Part shown: positions 50,881 to 59,256 of the stretch, in pieces
Numbering within the stretch: position 1 is the stretch's first letter
Layout of the letters: each line of letters opens with the position of its first letter
NCBI GenBank assembly: GCA_017449075.1
Contig: JAFSKG010000008.1
Span: 29,670-93,669 of the forward strand
Direction of reading: 5' to 3'
Origin: Lachnospiraceae bacterium
Lineage (GTDB): Bacteria > Bacillota > Clostridia > Lachnospirales > Lachnospiraceae
DNA length: 64,000 bases
The notes under the pieces: generated by a model
Seen by the model: only the letters and a program-made list of their open reading frames with translations
What the model was told of the DNA's origin: nothing
The model's database searches: none
Translations under genes and position numbers: made by a program

Positions 50881-53287
50881 TCCAAATCTCCTCATAGTAT
50901 TCCTTAATAGTTCTATCAGATGAGAAATATCCTGCCTTCGCAATATTTACAAGTGACATTTGATTAAACTTCTTTCTATCACGATATAGATCTATCATTT
51001 CGTTTGACTTTCTTATATAGTCATCGAAATCTTTTACGACCATATATTGGTCTCCAAACTTAAACAACTCGTCATAGATATCAAAGAAATCTACTTTATT
51101 TGTCTGAGTTATTTTCCCAAGCAATTGATTTCTTATAGCGCCTACTCTATGATCTTCATCAGCAATCTTTGCCGGGAAATAACCTGCTTGACGTACTTTT
51201 TGAACTTCATCTTCTTTAAGTCCGAAAATCTTTATATTATCTTCTCCAACTAAATTGTAAATTTCTACATTTGCACCATCCATAGTGCCAAGTGTTACTG
51301 CACCATTGAACATAAACTTCATATTTCCAGTTCCAGATGCCTCTTTTCCTGCGAGTGAAATTTGTTCACTTATATCTGCTGCTGGATAAATTATCTCGCC
51401 ATTTGTTACGCAGAAGTTTTCAATGAATACAACTTTTAATATATCTTTTACGGCTGGGTCATTATTAATCAAATCTGCAATTGTGTTATAAAGTTTAATT
51501 GTCTTTTTTGCAAAGGCATAACTTCCAGCTGCCTTGCCCGACATAATAAATGTCTGTGGATGCACATTGTTAAGCGAACCATTTTTAATTCCATTGTAAG
51601 TGTTTAAAATCTTAAACATAAACAAGAGTTGTCTCTTGTATGCATGAATTCTCTTTACTTGTACATCAAATATAGAATTAGGGTCTACAACTATTCCATT
51701 ATTCTCTTTTATATACTTAGCCAGATTTATTTTATTTTGATACTTAATTTTTGAAAGTTCATCAAGCACTCTATCATCATCTTTATAGTCAAGGAATTTT
51801 TCTAACATAGAAGCATCCCTTTTAAAATCTTTTCCTATAGTATCAGTCAACAAATTAGTAAGGCCTTCATTTGCAGACAATAAAAATCTTCTGAAGCTTA
51901 CACCATTTGTCTTGTTACAGAATTTTTCTGGCATGAGTTTATAAAGTTCATGTAAAGTTTCTTTCTTTATAATTTCAGAGTGAATAGCAGCAACGCCATT
52001 TACATGATGGCTGCAGATTACTGAAAGCACTGGCATATTGACATGGCCTTCAAAGAGAATTGAATTCTTTGCAGTTCTTGGCACGTGATATCCTGCTTCC
52101 TTATCAAGTTTCTCAAAGAATCTTCTATTGATTTCTTCTATAATCATATAAATTCTTGGCACAACTTTTATCATGAGATCAATTGGCCATCTCTCAAGTG
52201 CCTCAGGCATAACTGTATGATTGGTATATGCTATTGTCCGAGTTGTGATATCATAGGCTTGATCCCAACCCAAACCGTGTTCATCTATGAGAATTCTCAT
52301 AAGTTCAGGTATGCACATAGTAGGATGAGTATCATTGATATGAATTGCAACCTGATGTGGAAACTCATCCCAAGCATTAGTTCCATGTCCTTTGACAAAT
52401 CTTCTTACTATATCCTGTATACCAGCCGACACAAGAAGATACTCTTGTTCAAGTCTCAATCTTTTTCCTACTGCATTTCTATCGTCAGGATAGAGTATAG
52501 CAGTTATCGCCTCTATCTCATTTCTATGTTTAACTGCAGTAGAATAGTCTCCATTATTAAATGCATCAAGATCAAACTTTTCATCTTTTGGAGTTGCATA
52601 CCAAAGGCGCAGAGTATTTACATGGTCACAGCCATATCCAACTATAGGTATATCATAAGGTATAGCACGCACCTCTCTATAATCTCTATAATGAAACTTA
52701 AAATTACCATCAACCCATTCTCTGTCAACTACTCCACCAAGTTTAACCATCTGCACTCTATCATTTCTTCTATCTTCAAATGGATAAGCATCAAGTAGCC
52801 AGTTGTCCGGTAACTCTACTTGCTCACCATCAACTATCTTTTGTCTAAAGAGACCAAATCTATATCGAAGCCCCATACCCATGGCATTTATGCCAAGAGA
52901 TGCTAATGAATCCATAAAGCAAGCTGCAAGACGTCCCAAACCACCATTTCCAAGTCCTGGGTCTGCCTCTTGGTCAAAAATTTCTTCCAAGTCAAATCCA
53001 AGTTTAGTCATGCCGTCACGAACTTTATCAAGTAAATCAAAATTCACAAGATAATCTTTCAGGAGTCTGCCAATCAAAAACTCCATAGAAAAATAATAAA
53101 TCTCTTTTTCTTTCTTGCTAAAACTTTCTTTGACAATTTCCGACCTTTTTTGTTTTGCTACAGATATAAGCATATGGCAAAGTGTCTCATATGCCTCTCT
53201 CACAGAAAGGATTTCTGCTTCCTTTCCATGCACTCTCTTTGCATAATTCTTAAAATCTTCTACAAAATTTTTTTTACTAAAATCCAT
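50876..53287 (-). CDS. glgP: Glycogen phosphorylase
   Basis: 803 residues. Releases glucose 1-phosphate from glycogen ends using pyridoxal phosphate. ADPGLGNGGLGRLAACFMDS is the N-terminal signature; the PLP Lys is in EASGTGNMKFMFNG (~650); VKRIHAYKRQLL is also conserved. Its stop TAG is formed by the edge of a palindromic repeat. Grouping synthesis and breakdown enzymes in one operon is normal for glycogen clusters. Confidence 0.97.
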   Translation of the reverse strand: MDFSKKNFVEDFKNYAKRVHGKEAEILSVREAYETLCHMLISVAKQKRSEIVKESFSKKEKEIYYFSMEFLIGRLLKDYLVNFDLLDKVRDGMTKLGFDLEEIFDQEADPGLGNGGLGRLAACFMDSLASLGINAMGMGLRYRFGLFRQKIVDGEQVELPDNWLLDAYPFEDRRNDRVQMVKLGGVVDREWVDGNFKFHYRDYREVRAIPYDIPIVGYGCDHVNTLRLWYATPKDEKFDLDAFNNGDYSTAVKHRNEIEAITAILYPDDRNAVGKRLRLEQEYLLVSAGIQDIVRRFVKGHGTNAWDEFPHQVAIHINDTHPTMCIPELMRILIDEHGLGWDQAYDITTRTIAYTNHTVMPEALERWPIDLMIKVVPRIYMIIEEINRRFFEKLDKEAGYHVPRTAKNSILFEGHVNMPVLSVICSHHVNGVAAIHSEIIKKETLHELYKLMPEKFCNKTNGVSFRRFLLSANEGLTNLLTDTIGKDFKRDASMLEKFLDYKDDDRVLDELSKIKYQNKINLAKYIKENNGIVVDPNSIFDVQVKRIHAYKRQLLFMFKILNTYNGIKNGSLNNVHPQTFIMSGKAAGSYAFAKKTIKLYNTIADLINNDPAVKDILKVVFIENFCVTNGEIIYPAADISEQISLAGKEASGTGNMKFMFNGAVTLGTMDGANVEIYNLVGEDNIKIFGLKEDEVQKVRQAGYFPAKIADEDHRVGAIRNQLLGKITQTNKVDFFDIYDELFKFGDQYMVVKDFDDYIRKSNEMIDLYRDRKKFNQMSLVNIAKAGYFSSDRTIKEYYEEIWK

Positions 53288-53326
53288 TGGTTATTACCCC
53301 TCTTATATTTTAATCGTCCCCTGCGA

Positions 53327-55405
53327 TTATTTTCTTTTCCTTACAACTTTCTTCACAGTATCTTTTATTTTTGTCGTAGTTTTTTTCGGCACTTTCTCTT
53401 TAGCTCTTGACTTAAGTTTTAAAATAACCGCAGAAAGTTTTGGAATCTTTACTTCTATGTAATTATCTTTTCCGTGCACCTTCTTACTATTCTCGTCTAA
53501 TTCTTTTTCTGTACTCTTTTTTACACTCTTTACTTCTTCCTCATCTTCTTCTACTTCAATAGCTTTACTTTCAATCACTTTGTCATTAATGCAAGTTCCT
53601 GTACCGCCCCATTTTGTCTCATTTGAATTAACTATCTCTTCATACTTTCCAGCTACATTTACACCAAGTTTAAAATTCTCTATTTCATCTTTTCCAAAAT
53701 TTAATATTACTATACATCTATCATCTGGGTCGAGCGCGATTCTCTCATATATGAATATATGCTGTTTTGCATTACCTGCATCTATCCAGTTAAACCCTTC
53801 CCACACAACCTGGTCTTTCTCATAAAATGATTTCTCTTTTAGATAAAGATGATTCATCATCTTTACAAACTCGTGATGTTTTTTATGTTTGTCGATGTCA
53901 AGCAAAAACCACTCAAGACCTTCATAGTATCTCCACTCTATAAACTCTGGTAGCTCATTTCCCATGAAATTGAGTGCTGCTCCAGTTCGCGTAAGTTGAT
54001 ATACAAGTAAAGTTTTAATCTGCGCAAACTTTTCGTCATAGTCACCTGGCATTTTATTGATTATGGAAGCTTTGCCGTGAACCACTTCATCATGACTTAA
54101 AGACAACACATAATTCTCTGCCTCTGCATAAGACATAGAAAATGTAAGCATATTATGATTCTGTTCTCTATAAGGGAAATCAGATTTTAGGTAATTTAAA
54201 GTATCGTGCATCCAGCCCATATCCCATTTATAATGGAATCCGAGTCCACCAATCTCTGCTGGTTTTGTGACATTTGGCCATGCGGTAGATTCTTCTGCTA
54301 TAGTTATGACTCCTTTATATTTTTCACCGATTATTTTATTTAGATTTTGGATAAATGCGATGGCTTCAAGATTTCCTTCATCGCCATATTTGTTGAAAAC
54401 TCTTTCGCTTGGATTATCAACTCCATAATTGAGATAAAGCATACTTGATACACCATCAAAGCGAATACCATCGATGTGATACTTATCAAGTAAAAACATT
54501 GCAGACGAATTTAAGAATGATAAAACTTCTTTTTTATTATAATTAAATGTCATCGTACCCCAGTGCTTATGTTCTTTACCATCATACACTCTTCCGCCAT
54601 CAAAATATCTAAGCCCGTGTTCGTCCATACAGAAATGCCCAGGCACCCAATCAAGTATCACCGAAATATTATTCTTATGACACTCATTTACAAAATACAT
54701 AAAGTCTTTTGGATTGCCATAACGAGATGTAATCGCAAAATATCCTGTCGCCTGATAACCCCAAGAACCATCGTAAGGATGTTCATTTAAAGGCATAACT
54801 TCTATATGAGTGTAGCCCATCTCTTTTATATAATTCACAAGTGACTCAGCAAGTTCTCTATATGTAAAAAAATCTTCTATAGGCACATCATCTGGTTTAT
54901 TTCTCCAGATGCCAGTGTTGTGTTGCATAAATGACCCAAAGTGCATCTCGTAAATATTTTTTGGAAGATTGAAATGTAAATCTTTATTTCTCTCTTCTAT
55001 AAATTTTTTGTCAGTCCACTTAAAACCTTCAAGGTCAAAAACTTTTGAAGCGGTGTGCGGTCTCACCTCTGCAAAAAATGCATAAGGGTCTGCCTTATAT
55101 ATATCTCTATATTCAGATGTTGTAATCAAATATTTATAAATGTCATTATCTTTAAGTCCTTCAATAAATGCTATCCAACAACCAGTATCATCAATTTTTT
55201 GCATCTCGCCAGCTTCAGTTTTCTTCCAATCATTAAAATCACCAACAACAAAAACTTTAACTGCATTTGGAGCATACACCAAAAATCTAACTCCGTCTTT
55301 TCCATCGTGTTGTACTTTATGGGCACCAAAAATATTGTAAGACTCGTAATCTTCACCATTATTAAATAGGAAGATCTGGTCTTTTGAAACGCCATATAAT
55401 TCCAT
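53327..55405 (-). CDS. glgB: 1,4-alpha-glucan branching enzyme with basic tail
   Basis: 692 residues. A CBM48 domain (~20-110; VRFLVYAPNAVKVFVVGDFN) precedes the GH13 barrel: VILDWVPGHF, IDGIRFDGVSSML (nucleophile Asp), TIAEESTAWP (acid Glu), LSLSHDEVVHG. The C-terminal beta domain carries an acidic/Lys insertion (VEEDEEEVKSVKKS) and a very basic end (KVPKKTTTKIKDTVKKVVRKRK region) not typical of the family. First gene of the glycogen operon; TTGGAGG lies four to five bases before the ATG. Confidence 0.96.
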   Translation of the reverse strand: MELYGVSKDQIFLFNNGEDYESYNIFGAHKVQHDGKDGVRFLVYAPNAVKVFVVGDFNDWKKTEAGEMQKIDDTGCWIAFIEGLKDNDIYKYLITTSEYRDIYKADPYAFFAEVRPHTASKVFDLEGFKWTDKKFIEERNKDLHFNLPKNIYEMHFGSFMQHNTGIWRNKPDDVPIEDFFTYRELAESLVNYIKEMGYTHIEVMPLNEHPYDGSWGYQATGYFAITSRYGNPKDFMYFVNECHKNNISVILDWVPGHFCMDEHGLRYFDGGRVYDGKEHKHWGTMTFNYNKKEVLSFLNSSAMFLLDKYHIDGIRFDGVSSMLYLNYGVDNPSERVFNKYGDEGNLEAIAFIQNLNKIIGEKYKGVITIAEESTAWPNVTKPAEIGGLGFHYKWDMGWMHDTLNYLKSDFPYREQNHNMLTFSMSYAEAENYVLSLSHDEVVHGKASIINKMPGDYDEKFAQIKTLLVYQLTRTGAALNFMGNELPEFIEWRYYEGLEWFLLDIDKHKKHHEFVKMMNHLYLKEKSFYEKDQVVWEGFNWIDAGNAKQHIFIYERIALDPDDRCIVILNFGKDEIENFKLGVNVAGKYEEIVNSNETKWGGTGTCINDKVIESKAIEVEEDEEEVKSVKKSTEKELDENSKKVHGKDNYIEVKIPKLSAVILKLKSRAKEKVPKKTTTKIKDTVKKVVRKRK

Positions 55406-55442
55406 AAAACCTCCAAATGCATTTTTTTGGATACAAAAACAA

Positions 55443-55460
55443 ATTTGTCCGCAGACAAAT
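55443..55460 (-). promoter_or_regulatory. Leader hairpin upstream of glgB
   Basis: ATTTGTC and GACAAAT pair around TGCG, followed on the minus strand by TTTGTTTTTG. It lies between the promoter and the ribosome binding site. It could act as a weak attenuator or mRNA stabiliser; no ligand-binding motif was recognised. Confidence 0.4.
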
Positions 55461-55473
55461 CCCTATTATATCT

Positions 55474-55502
55474 ATTTTATCATTATAAGTAGTAAAATAC
55501 AA
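55474..55502 (-). promoter_or_regulatory. Promoter of the glycogen operon
   Basis: TTGTAT (55497-55502), 17-base spacer, TAAAAT (55474-55479) on the minus strand. A second TATAAT lies just downstream (about 55465-55470). It begins immediately after the terminator of the preceding gene. Confidence 0.65.
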
Positions 55503-55526
55503 GAAAAACCAGTCCGAAGACTGGTT
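55500..55526 (-). terminator. Terminator of the glycan operon
   Basis: AACCAGTC pairs with GACTGGTT around a TTCG tetraloop (55507-55526), followed by TTTCTT on the minus strand. A compact classic terminator, 12 bases after the stop of the cell-wall-binding protein. Confidence 0.9.
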
Positions 55527-55537
55527 ATTTGCATATA

Positions 55538-56518
55538 TTAGTATATCATCACGCCATTACTATCAAAATAATGTGTGAGTCCATCTATAGTAAAGGTCCC
55601 AACTGCCATGCTTCCATCAGACTGCAAATAGTATGTCTTTCCATTTATCGTATAAAGCCCCACTGCCATTATGCCAGACATATCTATGTAATACCATTTA
55701 TTTTGATACTGTACCCAGGCATTAGTTGCAGGTGTGCCATTATTGTAGATAAAAAACCATACACCATATGATTTAACAAATTTTCCAATTGGGTTTTCTC
55801 CGTTTGCCGACTGGTTTAAAACCTGTGGTGAAGGAACAGTTATAGTTTGTTTATTTGCCACAGTTACACTCGCACCAATATTATTATTTACAACCTGTTG
55901 ATTATTGCTTGGCATGATAACATTATTTTTATCACTGCCTGGCATTATCACATTTGACTTACCACTTCCTGGAGTTATCATATTTGAATTATTTTGTGTC
56001 TGCCAAGTTTGAATAGGGTTATTTGCGACTGGTCCAGCATTCTTTGCATATGATATGTCATTATTAAATCCATTGTTATAGTAATATCTATCATAATATC
56101 GGTCATTATAGTATCTTTCTTCATAGAGCCATCTGTCACGATCATCATAATATCGCCCTTCCATATACACAGTATCAGACGAAACCCAGTTTCCCCAACC
56201 ACTGTATCTATTGTAAGGTCTTACTTCAAAATAATAATCTCCGCTACCTCTATATATATATTGACTAAGATTTATTTCTTCTCTACTTGTTTCAACCATT
56301 GTAACTCTATGGCCATTTCTATAAAGTATTACTTCAAATTTACTTGCATAGCCATATGAGTTCCATCTTGCTGTATGATGATCCCAATATGCATTATCAA
56401 TTTCCGGATAATCATCTTCATAATATCCATATGCAAATGATGTCGCTGCGAAAAGTAAACATAAAGATAAAAGCATTGATATAATTCTCTTATTTAGTTT
56501 TAATAAAACTTTTTTCAT
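55538..56518 (-). CDS. Secreted protein with cell-wall-binding repeats
   Basis: 326 residues. Sec signal peptide at ~1-30 (MLLSLCLLFAATSFAYG). Residues ~35-120 look like a beta-sandwich domain (FEVILYRNGHRV, YYFEVRPYNRYSGWG). Then follow a Tyr/Asp/Arg-rich stretch, an Asn/Gln-rich linker with short NVIMPGS repeats, and about three C-terminal choline-binding-like repeats (WVQYQNKWYYIDMSGIMAVG, TYYLQSDGSMAVG, THYFDSNGVM). Similar repeats end giant protein B. It probably binds the cell wall or its glycan. Last gene of the heptose/glycan operon, with AAAGG upstream. Confidence 0.87.
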   Translation of the reverse strand: MKKVLLKLNKRIISMLLSLCLLFAATSFAYGYYEDDYPEIDNAYWDHHTARWNSYGYASKFEVILYRNGHRVTMVETSREEINLSQYIYRGSGDYYFEVRPYNRYSGWGNWVSSDTVYMEGRYYDDRDRWLYEERYYNDRYYDRYYYNNGFNNDISYAKNAGPVANNPIQTWQTQNNSNMITPGSGKSNVIMPGSDKNNVIMPSNNQQVVNNNIGASVTVANKQTITVPSPQVLNQSANGENPIGKFVKSYGVWFFIYNNGTPATNAWVQYQNKWYYIDMSGIMAVGLYTINGKTYYLQSDGSMAVGTFTIDGLTHYFDSNGVMIY

Positions 56519-56553
56519 TTTATTTACTAACCTTTCTTTAAATATAATTGTGA

Positions 56554-57216
56554 TTAGAAAAATTCTTCTTCTATATCAAGACAAAGTGCGTGATAAATTG
56601 ATATATGCTCTTCTTGTATGAGAAATGTCTCATCAAGCGGCACTATCACATTTACATCTGCTATATCTTTGAGTGTGCCTCCACCTTTTCCTGAAAGTGC
56701 AATCACTTTCACTTCTTTTGCCTTTGCCACAAGTGCAGCATTTACTATATTTTTAGACTTTCCTGATGTAGATATGGCGATTAACACATCTCCCTTTTTT
56801 CCAAGGCCTAAAACTCCATTTGCATATACATAATCTGCATTTTTATCATTTGCATAGGCTGTGTTGAGGCCAACTAGGCTCGTTAAATCTATTGTAGGAA
56901 GTCCCTGCTCAAGGCACTCTTTCATCTCATTTAGCTTCTCGTTTGATGAAAAATCGCTATTTTTATCATAAAAATTCTCTATGGCAGTCTTGAGTTCTTT
57001 CTCTATACCTTCATCAATTGGCCTCTTTTTCTTAAAGCCTTTCATAAGTTCTCCAGTGATATGAGAAGAATCTGCGGCACTTCCACCATTGCCGCAAATC
57101 ATAACTTTGTTTCCTGCTTTATAGCAATCTCTTAAAACTTCAAATGCTCTCACGATATCAAATTTGATTGGCTTAAGACATTCTTTTCTTTCACACAACT
57201 CATCAATGTATATCAT
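56554..57216 (-). CDS. gmhA: Sedoheptulose 7-phosphate isomerase-like SIS protein
   Basis: 220 residues, SIS fold. Converts sedoheptulose 7-phosphate to D-glycero-D-manno-heptose 7-phosphate, the first step of heptose activation. ICGNGGSAADSSHITGEL (~40-57) and AISTSGKSKNIV are the sugar-phosphate loops; QEEHISIYH carries the catalytic Glu/His. About 25 residues longer than E. coli GmhA because of a charged insert after residue 60. The start overlaps the gmhB stop by four bases. Confidence 0.92.
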   Translation of the reverse strand: MIYIDELCERKECLKPIKFDIVRAFEVLRDCYKAGNKVMICGNGGSAADSSHITGELMKGFKKKRPIDEGIEKELKTAIENFYDKNSDFSSNEKLNEMKECLEQGLPTIDLTSLVGLNTAYANDKNADYVYANGVLGLGKKGDVLIAISTSGKSKNIVNAALVAKAKEVKVIALSGKGGGTLKDIADVNVIVPLDETFLIQEEHISIYHALCLDIEEEFF

Positions 57217-57938
57217 AGTATCTCCTTTATAAACTTATTTATATCATCAAATATTTCATACTTTTTTGGCAACTCTTTTTGTTTATCTTTTTTTTGATTA
57301 TACTCTACAAAGCCTTCACCACTCATCACAAATATCGGATTCACTCCATATCTTTCACCAGCAAGTATGTCAAGCCATTTATCTCCTATCATATACGAAT
57401 TTGCCTTATCCACAATCGCTGCATCCACATCTTTTCTATATATTTTAGTTCTATCTGGTTCGTATGAAGTTTTATTTGCAATTAGATTTTCGTCTATATA
57501 TTGAAGCTTTCCGTTTTTCAAATCATTCTCACATTGAAGGAACATACCGATTTCTGGTTTTCTGCAGTCACAGTGAAAAATTAAATCATGCTTTGCATTC
57601 TCTGCTATCACACCCTTGTTATTTTTTCCACTCGTATGATGTGGACAGTAATAAAACCCATCAATAAGTCCACAAAGTTTTTCTTGCAAAAGTTTATTGC
57701 TATAATGTGTATCGCACTCATCAAATCTTCCTTTTGCAATTCCTGCCTGATTAGAAATTACTACAAGCATGTATCCTTTATCTTTCGCAATTTTAAGACT
57801 TTCTTTCACTCCTTCAAGCGGTCTCGTCTTTTCAATTACTTCTTTATAAGAAAACTTTTCACTTCCAAAAGCACCATCATCATAGCAAATGGTTCCATCT
57901 CTATCTAAAAATAAAATTTTTTGTTTCTTTAATTCCAT
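57213..57938 (-). CDS. gmhB: Heptose-bisphosphate phosphatase-like HAD protein
   Basis: 241 residues. Removes the 7-phosphate from D-glycero-manno-heptose 1,7-bisphosphate. KILFLDRDGTICYDD has the DxDGT nucleophile; VVISNQAGIAKG, a Cys/His zinc-loop-like set (CPHHTSG, CDCRKPEIGMF) and MIGDKWLDILAG follow in the usual HAD-IIIA order. Slightly longer than E. coli GmhB (191), through an insert before the acid motif. Two bases after bioY. Confidence 0.9.
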   Translation of the reverse strand: MELKKQKILFLDRDGTICYDDGAFGSEKFSYKEVIEKTRPLEGVKESLKIAKDKGYMLVVISNQAGIAKGRFDECDTHYSNKLLQEKLCGLIDGFYYCPHHTSGKNNKGVIAENAKHDLIFHCDCRKPEIGMFLQCENDLKNGKLQYIDENLIANKTSYEPDRTKIYRKDVDAAIVDKANSYMIGDKWLDILAGERYGVNPIFVMSGEGFVEYNQKKDKQKELPKKYEIFDDINKFIKEIL

Positions 57939-57940
57939 AT

Positions 57941-58483
57941 TTATATAAGATTACTTTTAACTAATGCATTTCTAATTTTTGTTCCTACAAATAATGCCAC
58001 CATCATTTTCACTATATCGCCAACTATGAATGGCAAAACTCCTGCAGAAAATGCTGCCACAAGAGTGAGTCCCGCCTGACGCATAAGCCATACCGTGCCA
58101 AACACATACAACACTATCGTTCCAAGCACCATGCCTAGTAGCGTGCGAGTTTTGCGAGCACCATCTACAAATGCGCCCTCTATAAATGCTAGAAAAATAT
58201 ATCCAATTATATATCCCCCCGTCGGTCCAAGCACCTTCCCAGCTCCACCTGTAAATCCAGTAAACACTGGTGCCCCAGCAAAGCCAAGTAACACATATAC
58301 CAAAACACTGATTGTGCCATCTTCCCAGCCGAGTATTATAACTGTCAAGTATATGGCAAATGTCGCGAGAGAAATTGGCACTGGACTTACTGGTATAGCA
58401 ATTGCAAAAGGTGAGAGGACACAGATGACGGCAGTCATGAGTGCAATTGATACTATTCGATTTATTCTTAAACTTCTATTCAT
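57941..58483 (-). CDS. bioY: Biotin transporter BioY
   Basis: 180 residues, six predicted membrane segments. BioY is the biotin-binding S component of ECF transporters, working with or without the energy module. VPISLATFAIYLTVIILG and LGPTGGYIIGYIFLAF are the family signatures. It sits unexpectedly between hddC-like and gmhB genes with tight spacing. No biotin biosynthesis gene or recognisable BirA operator is nearby. Confidence 0.93.
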   Translation of the reverse strand: MNRSLRINRIVSIALMTAVICVLSPFAIAIPVSPVPISLATFAIYLTVIILGWEDGTISVLVYVLLGFAGAPVFTGFTGGAGKVLGPTGGYIIGYIFLAFIEGAFVDGARKTRTLLGMVLGTIVLYVFGTVWLMRQAGLTLVAAFSAGVLPFIVGDIVKMMVALFVGTKIRNALVKSNLI

Positions 58484-58489
58484 AATTAT

Positions 58490-58518
58490 TCGGGCTCTGC
58501 AAGCATTCGCCCCTACGA
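58490..58518. repeat. Palindromic repeat between hddC-like gene and bioY
   Basis: GGGCTCTGCAAGCATTCGCCCCTACGA. Its GTAGGGG edge supplies the TAG stop of the hddC-like gene. Confidence 0.8.
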
Positions 58519-59256
58519 TTCCTCGCGTTTCTCTTTGTACTCTTTTAAGCTATCGGGTGTGCCGATGTCGATGAATGATGCCTTACTTACTTCGCCACCT
58601 ATAAGTTTTCCTTCACTTAACCACTTTGGAATCAAATCTTTTTCAAGCGATGATTTAACTCCATGAGGAATTGTTTCAATAAGTGATTTTTTTATAATAT
58701 AAATTCCACCATTTATAAATAAATCTTTTTCATCATTCTCTTCTACTTCCACTTTTTCATCAAACGAAACTATAACTCCGTGCTCCTTGTCGCCACCAGT
58801 CCTTGTACCACTATAGTCAATCTTAATAGTGCCATATCTACTTTTGTCATTTACTTCTTTACAAGCTATACTCATGTCGGCATTTAATTTCAAAAAGTTT
58901 TCTTCAAGCTTAAATAAATTTGCTTCAAACAAAGTATCACCATTTAACACAAGAGCATAATCATATTTCATCTTATCAAGGCAGTTTCTTATAGCGCCAC
59001 CTGTGCCAAGTGCGATTTTCTCTTCCGCATAGTGAACTTCAACACCAAAGAAATATTTATCGCCAAAGTAATTTCTCACTTCATGACTCTTATATCCAGT
59101 TGCAAATATTACATTGGTGATTTTGTAACTCTTCAAATATTTAATTACATTTACAAGGAATGGTTCATTGTTGACCTCTGTCATCGTCTTTTGTTTTTCA
59201 CCGATGACTGATCTAAGTCTCGTTCCCTGTCCACCGCAAAGTATTATAGCCTGCAT
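58513..59256 (-). CDS. hddC: Heptose-1-phosphate nucleotidyltransferase (HddC-like)
   Basis: 247 residues. Sugar nucleotidyltransferase: AIILCGGQGTRLRSVIGEKQ (~3-22) is the nucleotide loop, LGTGGAIRNCLDKM and LVLNGDTLF follow. With GmhA and GmhB next to it, GDP-D-glycero-alpha-D-manno-heptose synthesis is the best reading; RmlA-type thymidylyltransferases are an alternative. Its ATG overlaps the stop of the large glycosyltransferase. The stop codon TAG comes from a palindromic repeat. Confidence 0.85.
   Translation of the reverse strand: MQAIILCGGQGTRLRSVIGEKQKTMTEVNNEPFLVNVIKYLKSYKITNVIFATGYKSHEVRNYFGDKYFFGVEVHYAEEKIALGTGGAIRNCLDKMKYDYALVLNGDTLFEANLFKLEENFLKLNADMSIACKEVNDKSRYGTIKIDYSGTRTGGDKEHGVIVSFDEKVEVEENDEKDLFINGGIYIIKKSLIETIPHGVKSSLEKDLIPKWLSEGKLIGGEVSKASFIDIGTPDSLKEYKEKREES

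Noticed and set aside
58484-58512. Biotin operator or riboswitch before bioY
   Set aside because: The gap is only about 30 bases and is occupied by the palindromic repeat; no BirA-type inverted repeat was seen.
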